DNA of 64,000 nt from Candidatus Opimibacter skivensis (GCA_016722045.1 JADKGY010000020.1:1-64000), one strand, 5' to 3'. Numbered from the stretch's first letter, positions 16,411-26,943 are shown. Made by a program: numbers and translations. Notes: generated from the sequence alone by a model not told the origin.

Positions 16411-18348
16411 TTAGTGTGTACGTTCAGTTGTTTCATCATTGTCTTTGTCGGCAACGATCTCTCGCATACCTCTTACCAATTCTAAAAACTCTTTACGATA
16501 TCCATGTTCATCTCTTCCGACTGCTCCTCCGGCCCATTTTTCGACATCAGCATATGAAGAGTTTCCTTCAAATTCAGAATCCCGAAGTAACATGCCGAAG
16601 GAAGCCACAGCGGCTGACCATCTGAAATTTTCACTCGTGGTGTCAAAACTTTTGGTTTCGTATGGAACCACATTCTCAAGTAGTTTACTTGTATTGCCAT
16701 CAGGATCTTTGTATCTGAATTTCACTGTCAGCCATTCATCAGCGCTGGACGCAGAACCTGTTTTTTTGGACTTTTGATATTTCAGATCATCTACTGTTTT
16801 TAGAAAATCAGACTTCACGCCTGCAGGAATGATTTCATAGAGTGCAGTGACTGTATGGCCGCTACCCATTTCGCCGGCATCTTTTTGATCATCATTGAAA
16901 TCTTCATTTTCCAGCATACGGTTTTCATACCCGATCAGACGGTATCCCCCGACAACTTCAGGATTAAATTCTACCTGAATTTTCACATCCTTTGCAATTG
17001 TAAATAGTGTCCCGCCAAATTCATGGACGAATACTTTTCGGGCTTCGGATAGATTGTCGACATATCCATGATTTCCATTTCCGGAGTCGGCAAGCTTTTC
17101 CATTTTATTGTCTTTATAATTTCCCATCCCGAATCCAAGTACAGTTAAGAACACACCGCTGGTTCTTTCCTTTTCAATCAACCGGATTAATTCCGCATCG
17201 CTGCTGACACCGACATTGAAATCACCATCTGTAGCCAGGATGACACGGTTGTTACCGCCTTTGATAAAATTTTCTCTTGCGGTCTGGTATGCAAGCTCGA
17301 TTCCTTCTGCTCCCGCAGTGGATCCACCGGCATGTAGCTGCTCCAATGCTTCATATATATTAGCCTTATTCGCTCCTGATGTACTTGGCAGCACAAGACC
17401 TGACGAACCTGCATAGACGACGATGGCAACGCGATCCTTTTCACGCAGTTGTTCTGCCAGGATCTTAAATGATTGAATGACCAATGGTAGTTTATTTGCT
17501 TCGTCCATACTTCCGGATACATCGAGCAGGAATACAAGATTAGATGCAGGCAGATCGGCGGTGGGGATCGTCTTGCCCTGAAGACCGATATGAACTAGCT
17601 TGTGCGTCTGGTCCCATGGACAGTCACCGACTTCTGTGATGATGGCGATGGGATCATTTCCTTTGGGCTGAGGATAGTCGTAATCAAAATAATTGACCAG
17701 CTCTTCTATACGGACAGCATCTTTGGGTGGCTCCTGGCCATTCGTGAGAAAGCGACGAACATTGGCATAGGAGGCTGCATCTACATCGATAGAGAACGTG
17801 GAGAGCGGAGCATCTTTCGGCGTATGAAATTTATTTTCACTGATGAGATCATAATCTTCTGTATTAAAATCCGCGTCTCCATTTTTATACTTTGATTTTG
17901 GAGAAATACTTGCTCCTGCTACTCTCCCTGCTAAAGCGCTGACAGGCATACTGTAATATTGCACCTCTTGCATTATAGTATTGCTCATTGATTTTTCTTC
18001 ACCCGATTTTCGTAAGTCGGTTATGACGGTTTCGTTCATTATTATTCCTTCTTTCATGACCACCGTGATAGAATCCTTTTCCTTGATATTAATCTCCTGA
18101 GAAACGTATCCGGTATACGCCACGACTATGAATTTGCAGTTGTCAGGAAGGGTTATGTTAAAGTGGCCATTGAAATCGGTAACTGTTCCTTTCGTTTCCC
18201 CTTTACCCTGGACACTTGCTCCGATAAGAGGATCATTGTTTGAATCCAGGACTAATCCTTTGATCGTGCGGTCAATACCAGTGGATGTGAATTGTTGGAT
18301 AGGCCTGATAAAAAATAGCATGGCCAGGGAAATAAGTAGATATTTCAT
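16411..18348 (-). CDS. VWA-domain protein with N-terminal carboxypeptidase-regulatory-like domain
   Basis: The 645 residues carry a signal peptide, then a CarboxypepD_reg-like beta-sandwich (TIKGLVLDSNNDPLIGASV, GTVTDFNGHFNITLP) at about 28-110. An N-terminal von Willebrand-associated segment (TFSIDVDAASYANVRRFL) follows, then a VWA domain with the MIDAS motif DVSGSM near residue 275 and ATDGDFNVGVSSD. The C-terminus is the DUF3520-type tail (AASFGMLLRDSEFEG in variant form, ELVRGM). This is the YfbK-like family, widespread in Bacteroidota and thought to be periplasmic or surface-bound. The metal site is intact. It is monocistronic. Confidence 0.92.
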   Translation of the reverse strand: MKYLLISLAMLFFIRPIQQFTSTGIDRTIKGLVLDSNNDPLIGASVQGKGETKGTVTDFNGHFNITLPDNCKFIVVAYTGYVSQEINIKEKDSITVVMKEGIIMNETVITDLRKSGEEKSMSNTIMQEVQYYSMPVSALAGRVAGASISPKSKYKNGDADFNTEDYDLISENKFHTPKDAPLSTFSIDVDAASYANVRRFLTNGQEPPKDAVRIEELVNYFDYDYPQPKGNDPIAIITEVGDCPWDQTHKLVHIGLQGKTIPTADLPASNLVFLLDVSGSMDEANKLPLVIQSFKILAEQLREKDRVAIVVYAGSSGLVLPSTSGANKANIYEALEQLHAGGSTAGAEGIELAYQTARENFIKGGNNRVILATDGDFNVGVSSDAELIRLIEKERTSGVFLTVLGFGMGNYKDNKMEKLADSGNGNHGYVDNLSEARKVFVHEFGGTLFTIAKDVKIQVEFNPEVVGGYRLIGYENRMLENEDFNDDQKDAGEMGSGHTVTALYEIIPAGVKSDFLKTVDDLKYQKSKKTGSASSADEWLTVKFRYKDPDGNTSKLLENVVPYETKSFDTTSENFRWSAAVASFGMLLRDSEFEGNSSYADVEKWAGGAVGRDEHGYRKEFLELVRGMREIVADKDNDETTERTH

Positions 18349-18541
18349 GATGTTAGGATTTTAAAACGTGAATCAATACAATCGAACTGTCGTGCAGACA
18401 TGATGACAAAATCAACATGATTGCATAAAATATTTTTGCAGACAGGAAGTAATTCTGATTTTGGCTTTGGATATATCCGTTACATATGCTTCTATAGGAT
18501 AGACACTAGAATGGGGCTGTATCCCTAAATAATTATAAGCT

Positions 18542-18549
18542 TACCTTTG
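18542..18549 (+). promoter_or_regulatory. Candidate -7 box upstream of the HAD gene
   Basis: TACCTTTG matches TAnnTTTG, 74 nt before the ATG at 18624. No clear TTTG element 18-20 nt upstream. The rest of 18349-18623 holds no other recognised feature. Confidence 0.3.
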
Positions 18550-18623
18550 GGTTTTAATGACTGTAATCAGTTTATGGTACGGTAGAAAGTAATGGTGGCA
18601 GAACCATACAACAAAACATATAA

Positions 18624-19226
18624 ATGAAAATTGAAAACATCATATTTGATTTCGGAGGTGTATTGGTGGATTGGAATCCAAGGTATATGTATAAAGATCA
18701 TTTTGCTTCTGAAGAGGAAATGGAATACTTTCTGCACAATATATGCACGGATGAATGGAACATCGAACAGGACAGAGGACGCACATTAGCAGAAGGAACA
18801 AGAATATTGCAAGAAAAATACCCGGAGCATCATGATCTGATCCAACTCTACTACGATGGATGGGAGACCATGCTTAAAAGTGATATTCCTGATACGGTGG
18901 CGATCCTGAATAAATTAAAGGAAAAATATAATCTCTATGGATTGACCAACTGGTCGGCAGAAACGTTTCCAATCGCGTATGAGCGATATTCATTTTTTAA
19001 GGAATTCAAAGGCATCGTGGTTTCGGGCACAGAAAAAATAATAAAGCCCGATAAGAGAATATTTCATGTGCTGTTTGACAGGTATCAGATCAATCCTGAG
19101 CTTTCGGTTTTTATCGATGATAATGTCAACAACATCAAAGCTGCAAATGAAATAGGCCTCAATGTGATCCATTTTCAAAGCCCCGGCCAGTTGGCAAAAG
19201 AACTTGAATACATTAAAGTATTATAG
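18624..19226 (+). CDS. HAD-family (subfamily IA) phosphatase
   Basis: The 200-residue cytoplasmic protein has the HAD motif I FDFGGVLVDW (nucleophile Asp9; the second Asp is Gly as in many YihX-like members). Motif II is LTNWSAETF, with Thr, motif III is the Lys in IIKPDKRIF, and motif IV is VFIDDN. The cap (residues about 15-85) is helical. It probably acts on small phosphorylated metabolites such as sugar phosphates; the substrate is not visible. ATG 18624 is clear. The gene stands alone. Confidence 0.92.
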   Translation: MKIENIIFDFGGVLVDWNPRYMYKDHFASEEEMEYFLHNICTDEWNIEQDRGRTLAEGTRILQEKYPEHHDLIQLYYDGWETMLKSDIPDTVAILNKLKEKYNLYGLTNWSAETFPIAYERYSFFKEFKGIVVSGTEKIIKPDKRIFHVLFDRYQINPELSVFIDDNVNNIKAANEIGLNVIHFQSPGQLAKELEYIKVL

Positions 19227-19303
19227 CGCACCTTTGTCAAATATTATCCCATCCAGGTATTTGGATCGAATTTCTATTTAAAGCGTCAATATATTTCAAA
19301 CGG

Positions 19304-19894
19304 ATGATCATGCGCACTTTCTCAACATGTGTTTTTATTTTGCTACATTTATTTGCAATCGGCCAGGTGATCAGTTTTCATGACGACAGCCTGAAGATCA
19401 ACAAGGTCTATATTGATGCGCATACCACTGCAAAACAACTCGATGCTTTGCTGGGTGCGAAACATTCGAAGGTAAAGGCAAAAAGCGATCTCAACATTAA
19501 AACACATACCGGCGTCAAAGTCAAACAGGTGACGCTTTATTATCCGACATTAGGCATCGCCTTTCGTACATATAAGGACGACCCATCAAAATATTCATTA
19601 TCCATCAAAATTGCCAATACTTCAGATGCAAGCGATGAATTTGATGGAAAGTTAATTCAACTCTTCACCGGTTATCTTTTTATCGTGGGTAATGATATGA
19701 CCGGTCATAAATCAGTTGAGGATATAAAGCTCATGAAGAATGTTGCCGTGAGTTTTCAGGAAAGTTATCCCGGAGGAAATAGAACTATAGTCGGAGGAGA
19801 AATTCTGTATCAAAAAGATATCATCAGACTAAGTATTGATAAGAAAACACAGGAGATTACGGCGATTTATTTTTACCATAATTTTAAGAGGTAA
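19304..19894 (+). CDS. Secreted protein of unknown function
   Basis: The 196 residues begin with a signal peptide (MRTFSTCVFILLHLFAIGQ). A second ATG, two codons on, could be the real start. The mature part shows KINKVYIDAHTTAKQLDALLGAKH, VKQVTLYYPTLGIAF and DIIRLSIDKKTQEITAIYFY, giving the impression of an all-beta domain preceded by a short helix that is repeated in other Bacteroidota secreted proteins. No catalytic motif. Role unknown. Confidence 0.65.
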   Translation: MIMRTFSTCVFILLHLFAIGQVISFHDDSLKINKVYIDAHTTAKQLDALLGAKHSKVKAKSDLNIKTHTGVKVKQVTLYYPTLGIAFRTYKDDPSKYSLSIKIANTSDASDEFDGKLIQLFTGYLFIVGNDMTGHKSVEDIKLMKNVAVSFQESYPGGNRTIVGGEILYQKDIIRLSIDKKTQEITAIYFYHNFKR

Positions 19895-19989
19895 AAAGAA
19901 TCTTGAATAAAGAATACCGAATTTTGAATTAAGAAGTAAAATGAAAAATAACGAAGAGAAAACTTTATGACGAGTTTAAAAACTTTGTT

Positions 19990-20112
19990 TTCCCCTTCTG
20001 CCTCTTCTACCTCTTCCGCCTCTTCTGCCTTTTCCGCCTTTTCTGCCTTTTCCGCCTCTTCCGCCTCTTCTGCCTCTTCTGCCTCTTCTGCCTTTTCCGC
20101 CTCTTCTGCCTT
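19990..20112. repeat. Pyrimidine-rich 9-nt tandem array (copy 2)
   Basis: Thirteen or so units of cttctgcct/ttttccgcc follow each other with an exact 9-nt period just downstream of the large T9SS gene's stop codon. The Ser/Ala/Phe-rich open frame in it is only a by-product of the repeat. Confidence 0.85.
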
Positions 20113-20113
20113 T

Positions 20114-23100
20114 TTATTTCAAAAGCGTCACATCTCCCGTCAACATTTCCGTGATGCCATCAATGTATTCCACTTCCGCGACATAAACGTAAACACCTGG
20201 ATTCATTAGCTCATTTCTGAAACGCCCATCCCATCCGCTTGCCTGATCATTGGCTTGGAAATCTATTTTTTCATGAAGTAAATCTCCCCAGCGATTGAAA
20301 ATCAGGAATTTTTTAATCCTGACGATTTGGCCTGGATCGCCGCTAATGAAGAAGATATCATTGATACCATCACCATTCGGAGAAAACACTGTAGGAATGT
20401 AAAGCTTGCGAATCTTTACCACACTGATTATTACTTCATCCGAAACCTGGCAACCGCTTAATGCCACTAGCGTGGCTTTCAATGTGACTGTATTGAATGT
20501 ATGCACAGTGCCTTCAAGACAAGCCTGATCAAAACAATTGATGAGTTGATCGGGAGTCCAAATCAATGTATCAATTTGATTCGGAGAAAGATTGATCGTC
20601 GCCTGGATGGAAGCATCTTCACCGAGTACGATTTGAATATCAGGACCAAGATCAAGCGAAATCTCTGAAGGTGCAGCGATTGTGATCAATGTATCCCATC
20701 TGCAACCATTGACATCATCTACAGCGATAGAATAATCTCCGGCTGACAAATGATCAAATGCATTGAGACTGCCTGAGGCTCCATTGTTCAAACTGTATTG
20801 ATATGGAGCTACTCCTCCAATCACCTGATCGATGTGAATGTATGCATCCTGATCACCGAAACATGAAGGTCCTTTGATGTTGAGCTTGGCACCGGTTGGT
20901 TTATCTGTGTTTCCAATCACCGTGACAGAAGAGGAATTGCTACATCCTGTCAGTGTATTTGAAATGGTCAACTGATAAATACCAGCCTGATCAACAGTAG
21001 GATGTAATGTGTTTTCATTTCCATTAGCCACAATTCCAGGACCTGTCCACTGGATGTCATATCCTGTGCCTGAAGACGATCCGCTTGCATCCGGACTTTG
21101 GGTTGGATGACTACAATCTATTTGTCCCACATTAGCTATCGCCACAACTGGCAATGGATTGATCACCACCGAAACTGCTGATACATCATCAGGACAAACA
21201 CCGGGAGAAACCAACTTATATTGAAATGTATAATTTCCTGACACCTGGTTCAATGTATTAAATGTTCCGTTTACAGGATTAAATGCATTACCCTGAGAAG
21301 GCGATGTTGACGTTTCTGTCCAGGTTCCATTTGCATCTTCACCATTGATCAGACTCGCGAGATTGACCACTGCATTTTCATTAAAACAATACGCAGCAGG
21401 TTGAGCCGCAACACCTGCATCCACTGTCGGATCAACATTGACACTGACCTGATAATCTACTGCACAACCCGGAGGTGGTGGGCTAAGCAAACTAAATTGA
21501 AAAGTATATGCACCCGGATCACCTGCTGTCGCATCAAAGACGGTTCCGTTCAACGTGCCTGGTTTTATTCCGGCCGGAGTTTGAATCAATGACCATGTAC
21601 CATTTTCAGATGTGTTTTCAATCGAAGAGAGATCAAGGACATCACCTGCATTGCACAAGGGAGATGCATTGAAAAAGAAGACATCAGGACAAGTACAATC
21701 AATGATCGTGACGACTACCAGGTAAGTAGCTTCAGGGCATGGATCAATAGCTGAGTTAGTCGTATATAAAAAGCGATAATCTCCCGCTGCAATGTTTTTA
21801 AAGTCAAGATTATTAAATAATCCTGCTGCTCCTGAATTATCTAAATCCTGCCAACTACCATTCACATCGCCTGAAAGCACCAGATCATATAAGTTAATGA
21901 TAGAACCACCGGCCTGTGTATTACAAAGCGTAGCTGTGCTTTGCAATTGAGATGAAGGCGGAAGCACTTCAATGACAGTAACCGTATCCGCTCCTGAGCA
22001 GCCAGGACCGTTTGAAACAGTTACACTATAATCACCGGCGACATTGACAAATAAATTTTGATTCGTCGATCCATCGGACCACAAGTATGATGCAAAACCA
22101 GAACCTGCATTGAGCGTTGTATTTCCATTCTCACAGAATGCCTGATTGCCGGCGATGACAGGATGAAGTGATGTACTCACATCAATCATCGCTGATGCAG
22201 ATCCTGCACAGCCAAAGGGATCAATCACATCTACCGAATAGACGCCCGGAGTAGATACAGTGATTGTTTGACCCGTAGAACTATCACTCCACAAATAACT
22301 GGCATAACCAGTTCCTGCATCGAGTATCGTTGATCCGCCGATGCAATATGTAGTGGAACCACCGATCATGACATTCGGAAGAGAATGCATTACAGTATTG
22401 ACATTGGTTGATCCACTGCATCCATCAGCATCTGTCACCATCACTCCATAATTGTTTCCATCGGTCACGGATATAGTTTGACTTGTTGCACCTGTGGACC
22501 AGAGATAGCTTGTGTATCCGGGTCCTGCATCAAGAGCGGTACCTGAACCTTCACAAAATTCTAACGTGCCTGTGATGAGTGGAGACAGAGAAGCAAGCTC
22601 TGTAACATCTGATGATGCTATACCTGTGCATCCATTTGCATCGGTGACTGTGACGTGATATGTGCCTGAAGAAGTAACATCCAGTGTTTGATTAACACTG
22701 CCATCATTCCATATATAAGTTGTGTATCCTGCTCCGGCATCAAGCGTCGCAGAGAAGCCGGTACAAAAAACATGTTGGCCTGCAATCACAGGTTGAGGGA
22801 ATGGATTTATGGAGACGGATGTTGTAGCGGGTAAAGAATGACAACCATTCACATCCACCACTAAAGAATAAAGACCAGGATCAAGCGTATCTGAAGGATT
22901 TTGTAAAAACGATTGATATCCATTTGGACCGGTCCAATGAAAAACGACACTTGTATCCATAGAAGTCGTGCTTCCATGCAATTGATTCGTTTGCACTCCA
23001 CAGTATGGGCCATCATTTTGTGCTACTGCATCAGGTCTTGGGCTGATCATCACCACTGTTGAATCATTAGCTGACGAGCAGACACCAAGTGAGGCATGGA

Positions 23101-24808
23101 ATGCATATGCACCACCAAGTGTGGCATTCGTTGGGTTTTGCTGATTAGATACATATCCATTTGGACCTGTCCATGAATACACAACTGATGCTCCTGTTGT
23201 ATCAGATATTCCGATCAACTGTATCGGATCTCCTTCACATAGCGGACCATTGTTAGTAGCAGACGTACTTGGTGCAGGAAGGATAGTGATATTCTGAAAA
23301 TCCATCCCTTCACAATCATGTCCGTCGACGATATCATAACTTATTTGATATGTACCGGGTGGAATATTTTTCGGATGTAAAACTCCTCCCGCAGAAACAT
23401 AGCTTCCAAGAAATGTTCCTCCCGGTGGACTTGCAGTGAGTGTAATTAAATCCAGATTTCCACATATCGGTCCGGGATCTACAATTTGTACATCTGGATT
23501 TGCATAGAATATAACTGCGGTGGCTGTCGAATTTGTACAACCATTATTATCTGTCACCACGACGGTATGCAGACCGGAAAAAAAAGCATCAAATGTATTG
23601 CCATCCACAGCTTCAGGGGTAGTCCACATATAGATATAGCCTCCGGCTCCACCACTACCTGTAGCAGTCAGCTGAACAGGTGCTTCACTATCGCAAAACA
23701 CCGCCGGAACAGGATCAATCGAAATATCAGGAAGTTCATACACTTCGATATCAATGGATGCTGTGTTGGTACAACCATTTATGTCAGTGTAGGAATCCGT
23801 CACAGTGTGTATCCCTGGTCCACTGATCATAGGATTAAACATATTACCTGTTGCTGCGCCGCCCCAGATGCCGCCGCCGGGAACTGCTGTAAGTAAATGA
23901 GGTGGATTGTTAGCACAGAAGGGGCCGATCTGATCGATTTCTATAACAGGTAAAGGATTCACCGTAAGTTCAACATCATCTGTTCCCATACAGGTATCTT
24001 CTGATACTGTCAGTGTATAGGTAATTGATCCGTTGAAGCCTATTGGTATACTTGCAGTCGGGTCTTCGGTATTCGGATCTGACAAAAAGCCCGTTCCGCC
24101 ATTTGTGCCCGACCAGGAGTATGTTACATTGCCGTGACCACCATAAGCACTTCCGTCCAACTGAACATTATCATCGCCTTCGCAGGCGGCAAAGTCAGCT
24201 CCTGCACGTGCACCCAGTGAACAAGGGGGTGTGGCAGCGCAATTGAGATAAGGCGCAGCAGTATCAGACCACTTCAGCTGGAATCCATTATTAGTGCCCT
24301 GCCAGTTATCTATCAACAAATAAAAACCCTGACCCGGTTGGACTACAAGCGTGCTCACAAAACCATCGCCTGTACCAGGACCTTCTGTCACATCAGTAGC
24401 GCCCATACCCATCCCGGTTTGAGGACAGAAGCCGCACATGAAACTTGAGGAAGAGCACCGAATAGGAAATCCGAGAGCCCCACATGTCACATCAGGCCCA
24501 AATAAAGCCCAGTCATAATCTTCACCATAGCCGCCAAAGGGATTAATAATGAATCCTAAGACTAAATTCGGAGGTGCTGTGGGGTCTATTTCAAAATAAT
24601 ACCAGGCAGAGTTTTGCTCAAGCGAAGTAATACATCCGGGGTGATTATTGGGATTTGAGAAATCGTTCTCTCCCGGGCCCATGGGGTTAAAAGCGAGATC
24701 AGAATCGTCACATACGACTTGTGCTTCAGAGCAGTCATTGATCTGAGCCTGACTGTAGAAAGGCAGCAGAAACAATAAAGTAATAAGAGGAATGGAAAAC
24801 GATTTCAT
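20114..24808 (-). CDS. Giant T9SS type B protein with PKD/Ig-like repeats
   Basis: Choosing ATG 24808 (MKSFSIPLITLLFLLPFYSQAQ) gives a clean signal peptide and 1,564 residues; the longer frame would need a TTG. After an N-terminal domain with NDCSEAQVVCDD and FEIDPTAPPNLVLG come many Ig/PKD-like units. Four tandem modules of about 70 residues (about 21960-22800) share the pattern FCxG..TLDAGxGYxSYLWSDGST-QT--V--G-YSVTVTD-GC. The end is the gliding-motility C-terminal domain (IPTVFSPNGDGINDIF, IFNRWGDLLHEK, GWDGRFRN, MNPGVYVY). It is expected on the cell surface, as an adhesin or matrix protein. It has an even number of cysteines per module, suggesting disulfides. Confidence 0.9.
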   Translation of the reverse strand: MKSFSIPLITLLFLLPFYSQAQINDCSEAQVVCDDSDLAFNPMGPGENDFSNPNNHPGCITSLEQNSAWYYFEIDPTAPPNLVLGFIINPFGGYGEDYDWALFGPDVTCGALGFPIRCSSSSFMCGFCPQTGMGMGATDVTEGPGTGDGFVSTLVVQPGQGFYLLIDNWQGTNNGFQLKWSDTAAPYLNCAATPPCSLGARAGADFAACEGDDNVQLDGSAYGGHGNVTYSWSGTNGGTGFLSDPNTEDPTASIPIGFNGSITYTLTVSEDTCMGTDDVELTVNPLPVIEIDQIGPFCANNPPHLLTAVPGGGIWGGAATGNMFNPMISGPGIHTVTDSYTDINGCTNTASIDIEVYELPDISIDPVPAVFCDSEAPVQLTATGSGGAGGYIYMWTTPEAVDGNTFDAFFSGLHTVVVTDNNGCTNSTATAVIFYANPDVQIVDPGPICGNLDLITLTASPPGGTFLGSYVSAGGVLHPKNIPPGTYQISYDIVDGHDCEGMDFQNITILPAPSTSATNNGPLCEGDPIQLIGISDTTGASVVYSWTGPNGYVSNQQNPTNATLGGAYAFHASLGVCSSANDSTVVMISPRPDAVAQNDGPYCGVQTNQLHGSTTSMDTSVVFHWTGPNGYQSFLQNPSDTLDPGLYSLVVDVNGCHSLPATTSVSINPFPQPVIAGQHVFCTGFSATLDAGAGYTTYIWNDGSVNQTLDVTSSGTYHVTVTDANGCTGIASSDVTELASLSPLITGTLEFCEGSGTALDAGPGYTSYLWSTGATSQTISVTDGNNYGVMVTDADGCSGSTNVNTVMHSLPNVMIGGSTTYCIGGSTILDAGTGYASYLWSDSSTGQTITVSTPGVYSVDVIDPFGCAGSASAMIDVSTSLHPVIAGNQAFCENGNTTLNAGSGFASYLWSDGSTNQNLFVNVAGDYSVTVSNGPGCSGADTVTVIEVLPPSSQLQSTATLCNTQAGGSIINLYDLVLSGDVNGSWQDLDNSGAAGLFNNLDFKNIAAGDYRFLYTTNSAIDPCPEATYLVVVTIIDCTCPDVFFFNASPLCNAGDVLDLSSIENTSENGTWSLIQTPAGIKPGTLNGTVFDATAGDPGAYTFQFSLLSPPPPGCAVDYQVSVNVDPTVDAGVAAQPAAYCFNENAVVNLASLINGEDANGTWTETSTSPSQGNAFNPVNGTFNTLNQVSGNYTFQYKLVSPGVCPDDVSAVSVVINPLPVVAIANVGQIDCSHPTQSPDASGSSSGTGYDIQWTGPGIVANGNENTLHPTVDQAGIYQLTISNTLTGCSNSSSVTVIGNTDKPTGAKLNIKGPSCFGDQDAYIHIDQVIGGVAPYQYSLNNGASGSLNAFDHLSAGDYSIAVDDVNGCRWDTLITIAAPSEISLDLGPDIQIVLGEDASIQATINLSPNQIDTLIWTPDQLINCFDQACLEGTVHTFNTVTLKATLVALSGCQVSDEVIISVVKIRKLYIPTVFSPNGDGINDIFFISGDPGQIVRIKKFLIFNRWGDLLHEKIDFQANDQASGWDGRFRNELMNPGVYVYVAEVEYIDGITEMLTGDVTLLK

Positions 24809-24925
24809 TTTCTGGGTATTGAAAATCAAAATATGTGAAACTATTCCAGTAGCTGATCCCTACATTAGTCCGTTTAAAAGTAGACAAAAAAAGTTTGTTT
24901 TAACGTGTTCAAACAGGTTAAGAAT

Positions 24926-24955
24926 TTTGGAGCTAAAAGAATGCTCTTAATTTTG
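24926..24955 (+). promoter_or_regulatory. Bacteroidota-type promoter, TTTG-N18-TAATTTTG
   Basis: TTTG at 24926-24929 and TAATTTTG at 24948-24955 are separated by 18 nt. Both match the -33 and -7 consensus. Transcription would start near 24960, just before the ATG at 24968, which supports that start over the GTG at 24905. Confidence 0.6.
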
Positions 24956-24967
24956 ATGATGAACAGT

Positions 24968-25498
24968 ATGGACAAACCCTTAGAAATAACGCTTCATGTA
25001 CCCAATATCCAGGAGCTGCTGCGTGCACCTGGTGCCCGGTACCGCAAACGAACACTAAACAGAGATGCGGAAAATTTTATCATAGAAGAAAGTGAAATGA
25101 TTTCCAGAAAAGGAGAAATAAAAATCATTATTCGACTTGCCGCATCAGGAACTCAGTATAAGGACGATATTCCTCCTGCAGTGCACCAGCAGTTTTCTTA
25201 TCGCCGGCAACAGGCGCAGATCAAATTAAAACACACCTTGCATTTTGGATGGATGAATCTTTTCATTGCCTTTGGATTGTTAGGCGTTGTGTTTTCGTTA
25301 ATCCAACTCGGCACTAACTTTATTGCGGACAATCAATTAATGAAGGTTATCAGTGAGTCGTTCATCATATTGGCCTGGGTAGCATTGTGGCGACCAATGG
25401 AATTATTGCTTTATGATTGGTATCCGATAAAACGTGATATTGATTTATTTCGCAGACTGGAAGAGAGTATTGTCCAGGTTATAATTGATGAAGCGTAA
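24968..25498 (+). CDS. Membrane protein of unknown function
   Basis: The start at ATG 24968 (MDKPLEITLHVPNIQELLRAPG) is supported by the upstream promoter match; earlier in-frame codons encode an unlikely leader. The 176 residues have a soluble N-terminal part and two predicted membrane helices (about 102-122 and 130-150), with LYDWYPIKRDIDLFRRLEE at the end. It resembles conserved hypothetical Bacteroidota membrane proteins but I cannot name a family. It converges with galK, 5 nt apart. Confidence 0.6.
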   Translation: MDKPLEITLHVPNIQELLRAPGARYRKRTLNRDAENFIIEESEMISRKGEIKIIIRLAASGTQYKDDIPPAVHQQFSYRRQQAQIKLKHTLHFGWMNLFIAFGLLGVVFSLIQLGTNFIADNQLMKVISESFIILAWVALWRPMELLLYDWYPIKRDIDLFRRLEESIVQVIIDEA

Positions 25499-25503
25499 AT
25501 AAT

Positions 25504-26631
25504 TTAAACATATTCCACCCCATTTCCTAAATCAAAAAGTATAACCTCAGGATCAAATCCAAATTTTTCAAAATAGGACACACTGCATTCCTCTAGAAAC
25601 TCTTCCATTTCCTCTTCTTTCACAAGGCACAATACACATCCACCAAATCCACCTCCCATCATCCTGGCACCATAAGCGCCCTTATATTTATTCGCAACCG
25701 CGGCCAGATGATCAAGCTCAGCGCAACTCACCTCATACTGATCGCGAAGACCGGCATGTGATGCTTTCAATAGAGAACCTGCTTTCTTTGGATCTTTCTT
25801 TTTTAAAGCATCGACCATTTTGTGAACACGATCATTCTCTTCTACGATAAAAAGACTTCGTTTCCGGAGGAGCTCCGGCAGATGGATTTCGCTCAGCATA
25901 TCCATAGTGACATCCCTTAGGGTTTCCACTTTTGGATATAATCGCTTAATGATCCCAACAGCTCTAAGACATTCATCAGCCCGATTGTTGTAGTCACTAT
26001 CGATCAGCTTGTGTTTTACTTTCGTATTGATCAACACCCATTTGCATCCCGGTAAATCAGCCGATATGAATTTGTATTCTCTTGTACGACAATCAAGCAT
26101 CATGACGTGATTCTTCCGGCTGAGCATGATCGCAAACTGATCCATGATCCCGCCCTGCAATCCGATGATCTCCCGCTCGACCCTGCTACCGAAAAGTGCG
26201 AGGTCATCTTTCGTTTCTTTCCCTCCGGTTATTTTCTGAAGCGCATATAGCAAGCCACACACAAGGGAAGAAGAAGAAGAAACTCCCGCACCTACTGGCA
26301 GATCGCCACTAATCAGGATTTTTAATGGACCGGTCTGAGGCGCATATAATTGAATCGTGCCCTCAACATACTTCCCCCACAAGGGCAAATCCGTGGCCGC
26401 ATCATACACATATTCTTCATTCAGATCTCCGGCCACCCAACGATGACCATCTTTTTCATTTTTTGATACCAGAATATAAACCGAACGACTCATCGCCCCT
26501 GGCAATACCCACCCTTCATTGTAATCCGTATGCTCACCGATGAAGTTGACACGACCGGGGGCACGTACGATCACTTCAGGCGAAGAAGCTCCGAAATGCA
26601 GATGCCATTTTTGTAATAGTTGTTCTTTCAT
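25504..26631 (-). CDS. galK: Galactokinase
   Basis: This GHMP-family kinase makes galactose-1-phosphate from galactose and ATP in the Leloir pathway. The 375-residue length is normal. The galactokinase signature GRVNFIGEHTDYN is at about residues 26-38, the phosphate loop is LPVGAGVSSSSSL, the catalytic Asp sits in QGGIMDQFA, and the C-terminal GARMMGGGFGGCVL motif is complete. It has no adjacent galT or galE, so the Leloir genes are scattered or galactose is only one source. The 5' side is followed by repeat DNA. Confidence 0.97.
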   Translation of the reverse strand: MKEQLLQKWHLHFGASSPEVIVRAPGRVNFIGEHTDYNEGWVLPGAMSRSVYILVSKNEKDGHRWVAGDLNEEYVYDAATDLPLWGKYVEGTIQLYAPQTGPLKILISGDLPVGAGVSSSSSLVCGLLYALQKITGGKETKDDLALFGSRVEREIIGLQGGIMDQFAIMLSRKNHVMMLDCRTREYKFISADLPGCKWVLINTKVKHKLIDSDYNNRADECLRAVGIIKRLYPKVETLRDVTMDMLSEIHLPELLRKRSLFIVEENDRVHKMVDALKKKDPKKAGSLLKASHAGLRDQYEVSCAELDHLAAVANKYKGAYGARMMGGGFGGCVLCLVKEEEMEEFLEECSVSYFEKFGFDPEVILFDLGNGVEYV

Positions 26632-26640
26632 TGTTCACGA

Positions 26641-26856
26641 AGGTAGTAAAGGCTAAGGCTAAGGCTGAGGCGAAGGAAAGAAAAGGTAATAAAGGCTATG
26701 ATTCGACACTACGACTCCGCTCACTGCACTGCCTGATAAACACAACCTTGGACTACAGCTCATCAACCGGGGAAGGCTAAGGAGGGGTCAAATAATAGGC
26801 ACTAAAGGCTAAGGCTGGGGCGAAGGAAAGAAAATGTAATAAAAGCTAATGTGAAG
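26641..26856. repeat. Two direct copies of an 'aaggct' repeat within an intergenic region
   Basis: A block of about 50 nt (ggctaaggctgaggcgaagg..., then taataaaggct) at 26648-26698 is repeated with few changes at 26808-26850. The intervening sequence reads like dispersed intergenic DNA. The whole gap 26632-27129 (about 500 nt) contains this, a short palindrome, an ACATAG-type repeat at 27018-27056 and a pyrimidine array, and no gene. Confidence 0.6.
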
Positions 26857-26943
26857 TTACAGGCAAAGGGAAAGAATGTGACTTTTTTCGAAGTTTAAAA
26901 CTGCTATACATTGATTCCAGCATGAATCAGAGCGTTGATATTG

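Noticed and set aside
19967..20209. Ser/Ala/Phe-rich open frame on the plus strand
   Set aside because: It is a translation of the 9-nt pyrimidine array and overlaps the end of the T9SS gene; no protein-like sequence.
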